Shown one piece after another: positions 32,101-43,133 of a stretch of 64,000 nt of DNA. The stretch lies in assembly GCA_033819885.1 (NCBI GenBank), contig JAQYUZ010000059.1:1-64000 (forward strand), written 5' to 3'. The stretch's first letter is position 1. Every line of letters begins with the position of its first letter. The translations under genes were made by a program, and so were the position numbers. This DNA comes from Microbotryomycetes sp. JL201 (lineage: Eukaryota; Basidiomycota; Microbotryomycetes). A model generated the notes under the pieces. That model did no database searches. It saw only the letters and a program-made list of their open reading frames with translations, and had not been told where the DNA came from.

Positions 32101-34029
32101 TGCAAGAAGCGGGCCTGCAAGCAACGTGGTGTCAGAAAGACATTCAACAGTGCAGCTCTTTATTCAACTTGCCAGTTTTGGCGCCCATGTGCCGTAATTA
32201 CTCGGGTGGAAGTAACTCTCAATTGCCTGTATTAACTTGCCCAGAGCATCGAGCGCCTTGGATCCTCCGAGGTACGACTGATTTTTGAGAGTGGATTGCA
32301 TGCCCTCAGCTGGCGTTGCCGTGCCTGTTGAGCCACTAGGTCGGGAATCTTCCGACATCGAGCAGATTATGACGGTGGCGAACGACTCCAGCTGATTCGC
32401 TGGGCGCTGCATGGTCAGAGAAACCGAATTGGCATTGTCATCCGACTGCATGAAAGCATTTGCAACCACTCCTTGGCCGCCCGTCTTGCTGCCGCCGCCC
32501 ACAGGAACACCTAAGAGGGCGTTTGTCAATGTCAAGTGGCTGCGCTGTGCCAGATCGTCAACATACCTAATGAGCGCAGACACTTGGTCATGATGAAGGC
32601 AAACTGGTTTTCAGTGAAGATACCAACATCCTTTCGGATGCCGTTCCATTGCGTCGTCGCCTTCGCTCCTCCAAGTAAGTAGTCACTTGGCTGTGGAGGT
32701 TCCACTTTCGTTTCAAGCATATTCTCGACCTTGATGCGCTCCTCGACATAGTCTCCCCTCTCTTTTGCGATTTGTCGTAATTCGTCAACGATGTCTGGGT
32801 CGCTTCGCACCGGATCGAGGTGAAGTCGTGACAGCCGATCGACGAAATCGAGCCACTGCTCGTCCCACATCTCAGAATTGAATCCTCCTTCCCACAGCTT
32901 GAAGACGGCATTGAGGTAGTATTGGGGGTGAGATAGTGGCAGAAAGTGCGTGCAGAAAGCCTGAGTCGCGAGGAACGAGTTGAGCGAAGGCGACAGCCGT
33001 GGCAGGAAAGTGTCGAGCATAGCCGGGATCTCGTGTGGTGGAAAGAAGCGCTGACTGAATTCTGTCAAAGACAGCAAAGTTGTCGACACGTTTCTGGATG
33101 CCGAGGGTCAGGTTTCAGCTGATCAGGAGTCGGAACAGAAAAACCTCACGTCATTCCAGTCTTTCGGGTCTTAGGAAACAGCTCCTTGTCGAGGATTGAA
33201 AAAAGTTTGCGCCACGGAAGCTGCAAATCGGTGATGTCGATGCGTTTGATCGGCTCGAGCAAGGCCACTGCTTGGTTGGTAGCCACCTCGACCAATCTCG
33301 CGTCCATGCCCGGGAGGACTGAGCAGCAACAGGCACGTCGATTAGCCGGCCATGAGCCAAACAAACCTTTGACTGACCGGCCAGCTCGAAGTAAAGTCGC
33401 ACAAGGCGCGCTCGAACCTCTCGCCGCATGGGGTATTTGAGCGAAATCCAGCTATAGTAAGGGATATAAGCATGAGCCGGTCAGGCCGGATCTCAGACCC
33501 ACCATTCCAAGCGATGGTTCCATTCTAAGGGATTTGAAACGGTCAAAACGGCCCCGTGGCTTCAAGACTTTGGATTACTCACGGAGGAAACCGACATCGC
33601 TAAATGATGATGTTCCGTCAGCTGAGTCAAGCGCGGACCGACATGAAGAGCACGCCTACTAATCTTTTGCGCGTACGCAGTCAATCAGCCGTCGTACGAT
33701 CTCTTCAAGTCTGCGATCCATCTCCTCAAGCGTTTCTACCTCGTACGGCAAGTTGCGCTGGTACTCGAGTTGACTTTCGCGTGGCTTCTCCTTGGGCTTT
33801 CTGAGCTTGGATCGCTTGAATGGGCCCTTGAGCGCTGCCGCTTGCGGCGTTGATGGCGCAGAGCCACCTGGAGTGCCAGGGAGAAGCAGCTCGTCGATCT
33901 CTTCATCCTCAATGTCGTCTACGGGCGCTTGCTGGACGGACAATGGCCTCAAAATGAGACGAATGTATAATAGCGTCTGTATCATGTGCTCACTTCTGGC
34001 GAGTCTACTTCGAGGCGGTCATCCTCCAT
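26163..34029 (-). CDS. BLM10: Proteasome activator Blm10/PA200
   Basis: Single-chain HEAT-repeat activator that caps the 20S proteasome in the nucleus and promotes ubiquitin-independent peptide and histone turnover. The largest gene here, nearly 8 kb with many short introns. The N-terminal exon likely starts at the ATG at 34029 (MEDDRLEVDSPE), followed by an acidic stretch and RNLPYEVETLEEMDRRLEEI; the first junction could not be joined cleanly. HEAT-type segments follow, e.g. HEIPAMLDTFLPRLSPSLNS, NDPLKTMSTAMFIIQAVSNI and HSYQEVRGAVSENL. Near the end are LRDPKIEVREAAAHTLSGIV and VAAFPYEVPPFIPAILLETA. The last joins give FKQSHTDSWQEDQKAFTESQ, LQDLHDLLMGSSY and, across a final intron at 26230-26171, Y-A-stop (26170-26163). 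The C-terminal SYYA is the HbYX motif that docks into the proteasome alpha ring. Confidence 0.9.
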
Positions 34030-34077
34030 TTGAGCTGCGACAAGGTCAAGGCACGTGATCAGCTATGAGGCCCAACG

Positions 34078-34708
34078 ATGGCGCGACGAGTTGCAGAGGA
34101 GCCACAGCTCCACCAGCCGGCGCAGACTGGCGTGCTGATCGCGATTATCTCAGTGCCGTGCAGACCGTGACGTCGTCGTCAGCTCTGAGCAGGTGCGACG
34201 CGCGCACGACCTTTCAAGGGACACGCAAGCGCACGCCAGACTTCGTCGGCAGACGTGCCAGACAGAACAGATTGACACAGTGATATTGACAGTGCCCTCT
34301 TACCAGCCGATACGTCTGGCCGAGCTCTGTTGCATGAGGACGAGCTACGCCCGACGAACATGGCGTCGAGCGGAGACGAAAGACTTGAGGCAGGCCGTAG
34401 GGGAGACCTCTCCAATCTAGAGGTCAGAGGCACGACTCACTTTGGCAACGGGGGCTTGCGCGTCCCGGGCTGACGCGTTCAAAGCCGAAGTGGGGGAAAG
34501 GTAAGCTCTTCTGCGCTCCTTTCACGTGCTCAGACACAGCTCGCCCAAACAGCCGTCTGCGCCTGAGTCGTTTTGGAAGCGGCTCGCCCGTCTTGCAGCA
34601 TCTGTCGCATCACGCAAGACTAGTTTTCTGCTGGACGACGCACGGGCCTCGCGCACAGAAGCAATCGCCAGTACACCGTACGGATCTGCATGCACGGCCG
34701 CCCGATGA
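34078..34708 (+). CDS. Possible small spliced gene of unknown function
   Basis: Weakly supported. An ATG at 34078 opens MARRVAEEPQLHQPAQTGVL followed by a short hydrophobic run. Further on, an exon after an acceptor at CCAATCTAG (LTLATGACASRADAFKAEVG) joins in phase across a good GTAAGC-CTCAG intron to a basic segment (PESFWKRLARLAASVASRKT) that stays open to TGA at 34706-34708. The middle could not be resolved. If real it would overlap the next gene's start by 19 bases. No family recognised; the stretch could equally be non-coding promoter between Blm10 and the phosphatase. Confidence 0.25.
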
Positions 34709-35706
34709 ACTGTGACCAGCAGATTGATACCATCATGATTTCAGACAGCGATGATGATACGAAAGTGCCTTCGGCCATGGAAACGGGTTCGTCGATGCCG
34801 AGTATACTAGCAAAGAGCAGCGTAGGACATTCTCTGACGTTCATTCACTGCCAAGGCACTGCTGACTCCCTTCAATATGGTCCTGCGAGCTCACGATCTT
34901 CCTCGCCGAGGCCAGAAAAGCTGGCAGAAACGCCACCGCTCGCAGGTTTGGATACCGACCGCGCCGATAATGAAATGCAACCGGCCTTGAGTCGATTTCG
35001 GTGGATCCACCTCTCCTCACACCCGACCGTTCTCTACGGAAGAAACTTTCAGCCGCATGTTCTGGAGCAGCCTGCAAGAGTGGCCGCATTTGATCTCGAT
35101 GGAACGCTGATCAAGACGAAATCTGGCAACACATTCCCAGATAATGAGCACGACTGGAAGCTCTGGAGTGACCGTGTCAAGCAGAAACTATCGGTCCTGA
35201 GCAAGGCGGGGTAAGTGGCTTGCGGCAGCCTTGACACAATATTTTCACTGACGCAGCGCAAAAGTTAATCTATTGCAATCATCTCCAACCAGAACTACAA
35301 GGGCAAGCGCCGCGAATGGATCCGCATAAAAGTGGTCAACATTTGCGCCGCGCTACAAGGGCCCTTACGGGCGCTTGCTGCTCTAGAGAAGGACAAGTTT
35401 CGCAAACCCGATGTCGGCATGTGGAAATTACTGTCTACGAATATTGAGGAAGAAGCCGGGGTCAAGGTGGACAAAGCCGCTTCTTTCTTTGTTGGCGATG
35501 CCGCAGGTCGCTCAGGCGATCACTCTCGGGGGGACATCGGTGAGAGCGGATTCAGGAATAATCTCATCGCCACTCTGACTTGTTTTCATCATTACGAAGA
35601 CATGGCTGAGGATGTTGGCCTAATTTTTTACACGCCGGAAGAATTCTTCAACGGAGCTCGAGAAATTTGTGTCTCTGTCCAACTACGCCGCAATGGGTCT
35701 TATTGA
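34690..35706 (+). CDS. Polynucleotide 3'-phosphatase (Tpp1/PNKP phosphatase domain), possibly disrupted
   Basis: HAD-family DNA 3'-phosphatase that cleans strand-break ends for repair. The ATG at 34690 leads a Ser/Asp-rich tail, then FRWIHLSSHPTVLYGRNFQP and motif I VAAFDLDGTLIKTKSGNTFP, with DWKLWSDRVKQKL. After the intron the second exon gives IAIISNQNYKGKRREWI (motif II), ALAALEKDKFRKPDVGMW and SFFVGDAAGR, then, across another intron, DVGLIFYTPEEFF. No kinase domain follows, as in yeast Tpp1. The intron at 35211-35264 (GTAAGT to AAAAG, 54 nt) restores the right frame but places TAA (35266-35268) where relatives usually have an aromatic residue (G-Y-x-I-x-I-x-S-N-Q); the alternative acceptor at 35256 shifts frame. 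So it is a pseudogene, a strain mutation or a sequence error. The C-terminal end is also uncertain. Confidence 0.72.
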
Positions 35707-35721
35707 CGATTTCAAGTGTAC

Positions 35722-36243
35722 TTATGGTGTTGTTGAGATTCTATTGTATATCGCACGAGCCCGAGGCCTGCTACTGCGTCTGAAAAGATTACACTTTGTG
35801 CGACGAAGACGACCGACCCACTGTTGCCACACGTCCACGCCTTTCTGAAAGCCCGACGGCGCAGGAAATACTTCTGGCAGATCGGAGCGGTCCGAATTGG
35901 ACAAGGGAGAGATGACGTGAGGGAGAGGGTTTATTGGCCGTCTCGCCCAATCTCCGACGATGGGCATGCGGACGAAAGGCGTGGGGCATGCGCGGCAAAC
36001 TGCGGCGCCGTCACGGACATAGGCGAGGCCCTTGCACGGCCCTTCGAAGGTCAAAAACTCGATCGGAACCCCAAGGCGGTAGAACGGGCAGGACTTGAGT
36101 GAAAAGCTGGATTCGTGCAAGTGTTTCCTGGCTGACCGAGAATACTGGAGCTATCCGGATCTCACCAACCCGAGAAAGTCCCCGCATTCTTCAGGATAGC
36201 CCACTCTGATGTACATGGCGAGCGTGTAAAAATATGTTGACAT
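35722..36243 (-). CDS. Uncharacterised Cys-containing protein
   Basis: Two exons by inference. The ATG at 36243 gives MSTYFYTLAMYIRVGYPEEC and GDFLG; after an intron of about 60 nt ending GAATCCAG the frame continues FSLKSCPFYRLGVPIEFLTF, EGPCKGLAYVRDGAAVCRAC, PTPFVRMPIVGDWARRP and a basic C-terminal tail to the stop at 35722. Four Cys in 30 residues, several Trp/Phe and an even amino-acid spread look like real protein rather than chance. There is no clear signal peptide. The 5' splice site is either a weak GTTGGT (keeps frame) or a strong GTGAGA six bases later (shifts frame), so the model is provisional. No family recognised. Confidence 0.4.
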
Positions 36244-36470
36244 CTATCGCTCGAGCCGCGCTGCACACAGTTACGGTGCAGGCTTGTAGGTCAAAACGGC
36301 GAAAGCGGCGAGCGTCCTGGATTAGACCAGGTAGGCCCCAGATGACTGAATCAAACTGCATTGCGAATAAACATAAGAAGCAAGGAACAGGGATACACAA
36401 ACTTGTAACCGATAATCATACAAGCCATGTGAGTAGAGGTTCAAAGCAGTGTCTTTTCGTCGAATACCGA

Positions 36471-37439
36471 TTAAGCCGGCGCAGAGGCAGCTACCACATG
36501 TTCTGATCTGGCATCGCTCGTCTGCGCCATGGTGTGACTGTTGACAGCATTGAGCAGCATCTTGAGTGACGGCGATTTGTCATCGACATTTGACGTTGGG
36601 GAAGCCCGAGCTGCCTGAGCGAGCATGGCAGAGTGGCGGGCAGGAGGTGATTGCGACTTGCGTGTGGCAGGAGGCGGCATCGCGTGCTCGCCTTTGATGG
36701 TGTGTCCTGACCTGGGCGCGATCGTCGCGGTTTCTGCAGGGACATTTTTCTGCAGCGCCTGTTGTTGATGCTGAGCGTGGTGCACGTTGCGCTGACACTT
36801 GTTGCGGAGCGCGGCCATGACATCTTCTCGTGAGGGTTTGCCTGCGCCTGACGTGGCCGATGCCGAGCGCTTGAGCTTCTTGGCAGACGAGTCTGAAGAT
36901 TCCGATCGCGATGATGACGCATCAGAAGGTGCTCGCGAGCGCTTCAGAGACTCTGGTGGCGTTGACACATCCGATCCAACGCTTGGCCGTGGAGGATACG
37001 TATGGTACGGAGATAGCGGTGAGTGGTCAGCCGGTGGCGATGTTGGCGAGTATGGAGGGGCAGCGTAATGTTGCTGAGCTTGTTGCGCATAGTAAATTTG
37101 CGACAAGACGAGAGTGTGTTGCACCTTGAGTTGTTCGGCTTTGAGCGCAGCATCGGCAGCCAACCGCTGATTTCGGGAGACGCGCCGAGCCCCAAGTCAG
37201 CGCGCGGTCTTGGCGGAGCCCGATAAAGCCTGCCGCGGCAGGGCCAATGCAACACTCACCTCGTCTTCCTTCTCTTTGGCTTTCAGAATAATCTTGAGCA
37301 GCTCGACATCATTCTGACCGTTCTGTTGAAAAGCGGCCAAAATTGACACCAAGCTTGGGGAGCCTTGAGCCAAATTTGGCGCAGTCGCTGTAGCGCACGT
37401 GTCCGTGGCAGGAGCGGGGCGTTGGAGGTGTGAGGTCAT
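36471..37439 (-). CDS. Uncharacterised low-complexity, probably nuclear protein
   Basis: Two exons joined in phase: the ATG at 37439 opens MTSHLQRPAPATDTCATATA, then SLVSILAAFQQNGQNDVELL and KIILKAKEKEDE, and after an intron ending GAAATCAG, RLAADAALKAEQLKVQHTLV with a Gln/Tyr-rich stretch. The rest is Ser/Pro/Ala-rich with a basic cluster (SAKKLKRSASATSGAGKPSR), suggesting a nuclear localisation signal, and ends at the stop at 36471. The amphipathic LLKIILKAKEKEDERLAADAA region may form a coiled coil. Many fungal regulators with disordered tails look like this; no DNA-binding domain is visible, so no function is assigned. Confidence 0.6.
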
Positions 37440-38127
37440 GTTGCCTGGCAATCGAGTTGTTCCGTATGTACTTTGTCGCTCGGTTGTTTACGGGGCAGCG
37501 GCGAGAGCAAGTACCAAAATAAGTGATCGAGAGGCGCACGAAGCGGCCGGGAGCCGGGCGCAAGATGCTAGAGTTGCTGGATGCACTCGTGTCCGAGTGA
37601 TCACAGCTCGAAAGTGTCGAACTGAATGTTGCGGGAAGAAGAGCAGAAGCGATGGAAGGTGACCTGCAATTGCGGCTTCCAAGGGCGCCGCGTCTCTTGG
37701 CAAGTCCAAGGTCGCTTCGAGTCTTGGCGAAAGCCAAAAATAATCGCCGAGCTCGACCAAAAAAAAAGGTCTCGGCATGCAATCAATGATGACATGCGAT
37801 AAGTCGGTTGAGCACAGAATAAGTATGCATGAGGGTTTGAGCATTTCGTGGCATCCATCAGAAGTGGTCGCCACGTGGGCACTGGCGGCGCGGACTGCCT
37901 TCGCGCTGCAAGCGAGTTTCAGACGTCGACGTCGACGGAATTCCAGCCTGCCCCTTTTTTCGTTTTCCACCTGTACATCATTGCAACTATGTGATCCGAG
38001 CTCGACAATGGCCGATTGGCTCGCAACGACCCGTTGCAGCTCCGAGTTTGGCGTCGCATGGTCATTCATTATCGCTAAAGTTCATATCTGCGCACTTAGA
38101 CAAAGGAAAGCTACGTCATACTGCAGC
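37440..38127. other. Long intergenic region with an A/T-rich homopolymer and one chance-like ORF
   Basis: 688 bp between two minus-strand genes: 3' end of the Cys-rich gene and promoter of the low-complexity gene. A run of A lies at about 37759-37767. A 193-codon minus-strand frame (38069-37488, ATG start) spans most of it; it is rich in Ala, Leu and Arg, has no recognised domain, and I leave it uncalled. Confidence 0.4.
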
Positions 38128-40159
38128 TCACAGGCCAAAGACCAAAGTCGCGAGAACCAGCAGAGCGTAAAGTGAGACGCTCGGAGCGATCGACCCAGCC
38201 TTCGAGGTAATGATTCGGCGGGTGGTTGGATCAATGCGGCTGCCTTTGAGTGTGACTGTGCTTCCTGCAGCATAAGTCTTTGTTGACAGAACGGCTTGTC
38301 CACCTCGTGAGATGGTCAGCACTTCCTCGACAGGCTGTGAGATGACGGTCGTCGTTCCTCGTTCCGTGCCTTGATCTTTATCATTACCGATACTCGGATT
38401 CACTCTTGGCGTATCACCCGGCTTACTGGCTGGGTTGGCGCACTGGTTGTTCGTGCAGCTGCTAGAGCTGCACATGCGATCTTCGCTGCAAGCCGCGCCG
38501 ATTGCTCGCTGATTGAGACGCTCGCAAGCGTAGGTCGCCGCGCTGCCGCTGGCCGAGCCCTGTGCAAGACAATATCCTGACGCGCACGCTGCCGAGTCTT
38601 GCGGTTCACACTTCTCGCCATCAGGCGCAGGTCCGGTCGGTGGCGGGGCACATTTGGCTGTGGCAGAATCGCAGACGCCTGCGACAGCGGTCTCAAGTAA
38701 GCACCTGCCTCAAATGTGCTTGCCTGATTGGATGAGAACCTGCCTGAGCTGCATTCTGCACCCGCCGTGCACGAGTGACCGTCATCGTAAGGGGGACGAG
38801 CGATGCAATATCCGGGCGTCCCCTCGCAAGTCATCGAACCCTTACACTGGGCAGAGTTTGCGCAATGCTCGCCCTCCTCCAGGGTGGCAGAAATGCTTTG
38901 TGGGTCCGTGCAGGACGACTTGTAGCAGAACGAGCTATCGCATTCGCCGTCACCGGAATCGCCCGAGCAACCCTGGCCGAGACCCGTCTTTGGCGACGCC
39001 GACGAGCACGTTCCAGAAATGCAGTTGTTTTGACAGTTGAGGCTGTCAAAACAACTCGCTCCATCAGGCTGCAAGCTTTTGCTCGAGTCCCTTGGGTCCA
39101 CGCAGACACCTTTGTCGCACCATGGCTGGTACAGACCGGAGCAGTCCGCTGAGCCGCTGCAGGAGTCTCCGTCCGCGCCACCTTGCTGTACGCAGATCAA
39201 TTTGTCGGTGGCGGACGAACAGTCCGCATCTGCTGCACAGATGCACTGAGGGTCCGCGTACCTCTGTGCGGCGCATTTTTAGCCCGCCGATTACTCTCGG
39301 TCCCAGTGGCAATGGCTCACACTTGCGCACATGTCGGCAGTTAGGCAGTGAAAGTTTCTAGCGATTGTCTTTGAGACCTTGGCCGGGTCAACGCAAGTCT
39401 TGTCTTCGCGGCAGAACTTGCTCGCGCAGTCCGAGTCTTGTGTGCAAGTGGCGTCCTCCCCAAGAGATCCGGGGCTGACGCCACCTGGCGGCGATTTGCA
39501 GACGAGGTCGTCTGTTTTAGAGCTGCAGTCGCCCTGTTCCGCGCAATTCTCAGCCCCTTACACACAACTCCGCGATAAGATCGGTACTCACCCCGTCTTT
39601 GCACGCGCAGACACTGCCTTGGGTGAACTGAGCACGATCCGCTCTGCATCAGCGACGTCACAGGCACGTGGAAGAAATTGAGCTCACGCCCTGACACGTG
39701 CGAGTGTCTACGCAATGCTCTCCCGGAGGCAGCTGACCGAGAGCGTATGCAACACACACTCGACCGTCAGCTGTTGATGGCGTACTGCCGCCAAGACCGA
39801 GGCCTGCGCGGTTGCACAGTGTCGTTGCACATTCTTCGTCGTAGGTGCAGGAATCGCCTTCCGCAAGAGTCCCAATGAGTGGGACCACTGGGATCCTGAC
39901 ATAGCAGTGAACTCGATTGTGAGACTTTCTTGCCGGAAGGACTGGCTTTGACTACTCACTCCTGACATTCGCAATCGCTTGCGCCGTTGCACTTGGAATT
40001 TGTCGATAATGATACACAGTAAGCACATTCTGCAGTCCCCGCATCCTGGTCCGTACAAGAGGAGCCTGGCCAACGAGGACGGAGGATGGGGGTGGCGAGT
40101 GCTGTGGCCGCTGTGAGGACGAGGACGAGTGCGAGACAGAAACGGCCTAAACGCATCAT
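38128..40159 (-). CDS. Secreted cysteine-rich, GPI-anchored surface protein
   Basis: The ATG at 40159 starts a clear signal peptide (MMRLGRFCLALVLVLTAATA) followed by TPILRPRWPGSSCTDQDAGT. Several exons then carry repeated cysteine modules such as EGDSCTYDEECATTLCNRAG, GEHCVDTRTCQG, DGDSCSGSADCSGLYQPWCD, DGASCFDSLNCQNNCISGTC, LGQGCSGDSGDGECDSSFCY, EGEHCANSAQCKGSMTCEGT and DGHSCTAGAECSSG. Each unit follows G-x-x-C-x(5-8)-C-x(4-8)-C, like short disulfide knots. The last exon has a Ser/Thr-rich stalk and a hydrophobic end (SIAPSVSLYALLVLATLVFG) after small residues, the mark of GPI attachment. Likely a cell-wall or surface protein; binding partner unknown. Similar modules occur in fungal proteins annotated only as Cys-rich. 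Internal exon ends are approximate. Confidence 0.78.
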
Positions 40160-40162
40160 GTG

Positions 40163-40196
40163 TTGGCTGAGTGTTTCAATTGGCTGAGTGTTTCAA
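40163..40196. repeat. 17-bp perfect tandem duplication in the leader of the Cys-rich gene
   Basis: The unit TTGGCTGAGTGTTTCAA occurs twice back to back (40163-40179 and 40180-40196), immediately upstream of the minus-strand start codon at 40159. Probably a polymerase-slippage duplication in the 5' leader. Confidence 0.9.
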
Positions 40197-40484
40197 GGTG
40201 TGGGTGCAAACGGAGCAAGAAAGAATGGAACCCGGAAGAGGGGCGGGGGGCGGTTGTCTTGATGAGCTCTGGGGAACTCTTCACGGCTGCAGCATCGCAA
40301 CCCGGCGCGTGAAAATGACCGGAGTCTCACAGGGCAAGTCATAAAGGTGCACACACCTTGCTGCCGATTCCCGAAGTGATTGGCCCTCTGTTCCGGCTTC
40401 CAAGGCACATCCGGCCCAGCAAGTTGATCACGTGCCCCTGCACTCAGGAACGCCCAGGCGAGTACAAGCTTCAGCTCCGTTTCA
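40197..40484. other. Divergent promoter of the Cys-rich and DysF genes
   Basis: Less than 300 bp separates the leader repeat from the plus-strand start at 40485. No coding exon or recognisable operator was seen. Confidence 0.4.
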
Positions 40485-42906
40485 ATGGCAGCGACGCCGT
40501 CTACCAAATCATCAGCAGCCAATGATGCAGACGAGTTGTCCGCACCTGGTGTCGTGTATGGCGCGGCAGACGAGGACGACGTCATCGACATTGCCACGAT
40601 CAGCGAGCATCTGCAGCACCATCGCAAGCGGCACCGGGTGGCTAGATCTAGGATGCAGCTCGTTAGCCGCGAGCTCGTCGACGCCGCCAGCGAGAGGCCG
40701 GTTGTGGGTGACGATTTCTTTGTTGACCCAGACGCTGTCCAACGAGACACGCGACGCCTGAGGGTACACTTGTCAATTGCTGGGGTCCAAGGAAGAGCAA
40801 ACAAGACAATCAAACGCTTCACGGGCAAGCGGGGGGCAAAATTGGAAGGCCAGGCTCGGCCGGCTGCTAAGGGCCAGCACACCTTGGATGACCGAAACAT
40901 GGCGGCAACAGCACCAGTCTATGGAGCCATGCCTAACGTCACGGAATCCCCGACCGGCTCCTCAGATTCACTCTCGTCGGCAAGCACGAGTCTCGCCTCA
41001 ACAAGCGCCACCCCTGCACTCAATTCTGACAATACGCCATCTTGGCTTATGCCTTCGTCATCTTCGATTGAGCCATTATCGAGAGCACCGACCCTACCTA
41101 CTCTGGCCGAGCAGCCGTCTTCGCTGCTCTCGCAGCCTTCGTCCGGACCAGCAGACCGCGACGCACCCTCTCGGACCTTGACGCTGGACGGAAATCCAGA
41201 TACTTCTCACAAACAAGGTAAACTGTTCAAGCTTCGACCAAGCCAGGTCACCCAGAGTCTGGCGAGGCGAAGACACCGGCTGGCGAGGCGAGACACGCAA
41301 ATGACGGAGCCAGAAGAAGATACCCTGGAAAAGGTCTTGTTTGACGCAGGCATAGTGACACAAGAGTCAGAGAGGGTCGTGACAGACATATTATACGAGC
41401 ACCAGAGAGGGTACGTGTGCTATGTGGGTCCTTTCTGCGAGTTTTGACGAGAATTGCGCACAGTCTGGTCTTGTTTGGCCTGCCTCAATTCTCTGCCTCG
41501 GCGCTGCTGCAAGTAGATCCTTCTCCGTGGACAGACCATAAGCTCAGGTGAGCTGTGACAGTATGCTGTCCTGTTCAATCAACTGACTCGTAGCCAGGAA
41601 CTCGCCGCTGTCGCGTCACGACTTTTCACTTCCGACTCCTTTCTGGTTTTGGATCGACCGTGAGTGGATGGTAGACATGTGAGTACCAGTCAGATCAAGC
41701 GGACCGCGCAGCTGAGTTGTCGCACTCAGGAGCGGTGATGTGGACGAGCAGGGTGAGTTCACTCGACGCATATTGACAGCGCGAGTTACTAAACGCCTGC
41801 TTCATACAAGGCTGGACCTACGCCGTGAGATTCAGGTCAAAGTATTGGCGTGGCTTGCCGGAGACGTGGCGATCCTTCGTACGCCGACGTCGCTGGATCA
41901 GGAGACGAATCTACGTGCCAGTCCCGGTGCTTCATGCCCATCCTGCTCCCGAGACGAGCAAAATTGACTGGTCACTAGACTATAGCCCTCCGACGAGCTT
42001 TCTGTCGGCATGTGGCACCCTGCCATTACCGGTGTCAGAGAAGGAGGAGATTTACCGATGGGAACACGGGAGACAAGTTGACGCAAAGGCACCGTTCTTG
42101 CTGTGGACCTCCGTGAGCAATCGAGCAAATAGGCTTCGAGGCTCTGATGACTCCGGGCCGGAAGTGAAGATCTGGAGACGGGCAGTTGTCGAGATTAATT
42201 TCCACCGAGCTTCATGCTTGATGCGGCAGTGCAGACTCGATCGTGAGAAGATTGCCTTGTGGCGATGGTGGCTCGGATTCGGGCCGCCCTCGGATGAGAC
42301 GGATGAAGCGGATGACTCACAAGCTTGCGAGATGGTTTCAGAAAATATACACTATCCCCAATCGAAAGGAAGAAAAGCCAGCCTACAGCTTCCGCACTCG
42401 AAACCGCCTCCGATCGTAGACGTTAAAGATTTCGGCGATAATAAGAGCGAATTCGTCCCCGAAGACGTATGGGACCTTCTTGAGAGCAAGGCAAGTAGAG
42501 CGCGCCCGTCGCTTTCGACACTGCATCTGAATTGACACTCGCTATTCGACAGCTGTACGACATTCTCGGCCTGTTCGAATTCCAAGTCTCTCGGATTCAT
42601 TTCTTGCATCTCGTACTCACCCAACATCCTGCTGCTCACAAGCATGCAGAGCTGTCTACGCCGCACATGTCCGCCGACCCCACCGAACGCAGGCGCAACT
42701 CGTCTCGACTATTTTCCGAGGACTTGCGAAGCAAAATTGATTTCTTCAACGACGTTCGAATGCTGATGGACGTCTATCAAGGGGAGCTCAAGGACGAACT
42801 CGAAGCCATCCAACCACGTGAGATCGGTCAAAGTACGGTGCCGCAGCGGAAAGGAAGGCGAAGCACAAACGGCAAGGCTTCTTCAAGGAGCAAACCGCTA
42901 TCGTGA
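40485..42906 (+). CDS. DysF-domain membrane-contact protein (Pex30/Spo73/mug65-like)
   Basis: Fungal DysF-domain (peroxin Pex23/Pex30, Spo73, S. pombe mug65) family; members act at ER-peroxisome or ER-prospore membrane contacts and in lipid supply. The ATG at 40485 leads a long disordered N-half (Ser/Pro-rich) with VVGDDFFVDPDAVQRDTRRL. Then ILYEHQRG joins to FGLPQFSASALLQVDPSPWT and HDFSLPTPFWFWIDREWMVD, the N-terminal DysF block, and GDVDEQGWTYAVRFRSKYW plus FVRRRRWIRRRIYVPVPV, the C-terminal DysF block with its Trp/Arg signature. Further exons hold ASCLMRQCRLDREKIALWRW and LYDILGLFEFQVSRIHFLHL, helical segments seen in mug65-type proteins. Stop TGA at 42904-42906. No transmembrane segment is obvious, which favours Spo73/mug65 over Pex30. 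Confidence 0.82.
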
Positions 42907-43133
42907 AATGTTGTTGTTATAACATGGCTTGGAATCTACGAGAGCATACACGAGAGCGTCATGATTGGTCGTGAGAGCTACAATGAAAGACATAGATGCG
43001 GAGGAGTAACAATCCGAGAGGTCACGGTGAGGAGTTGTTCGAGCTGTCGCTGTCAGACCCCGAGTCCGGTACAACGCCGATTCCTGGCGAAGTAACCGAT
43101 GATCAATCAGCACTGGCATAAAGAATACACCTT

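Noticed and set aside
37488-38069. A 193-codon minus-strand frame with an ATG start in a long intergenic region
   Set aside because: Its Ala/Leu/Arg-rich composition, lack of domains and position in a probable promoter/3' region make chance more likely; kept only as a note.
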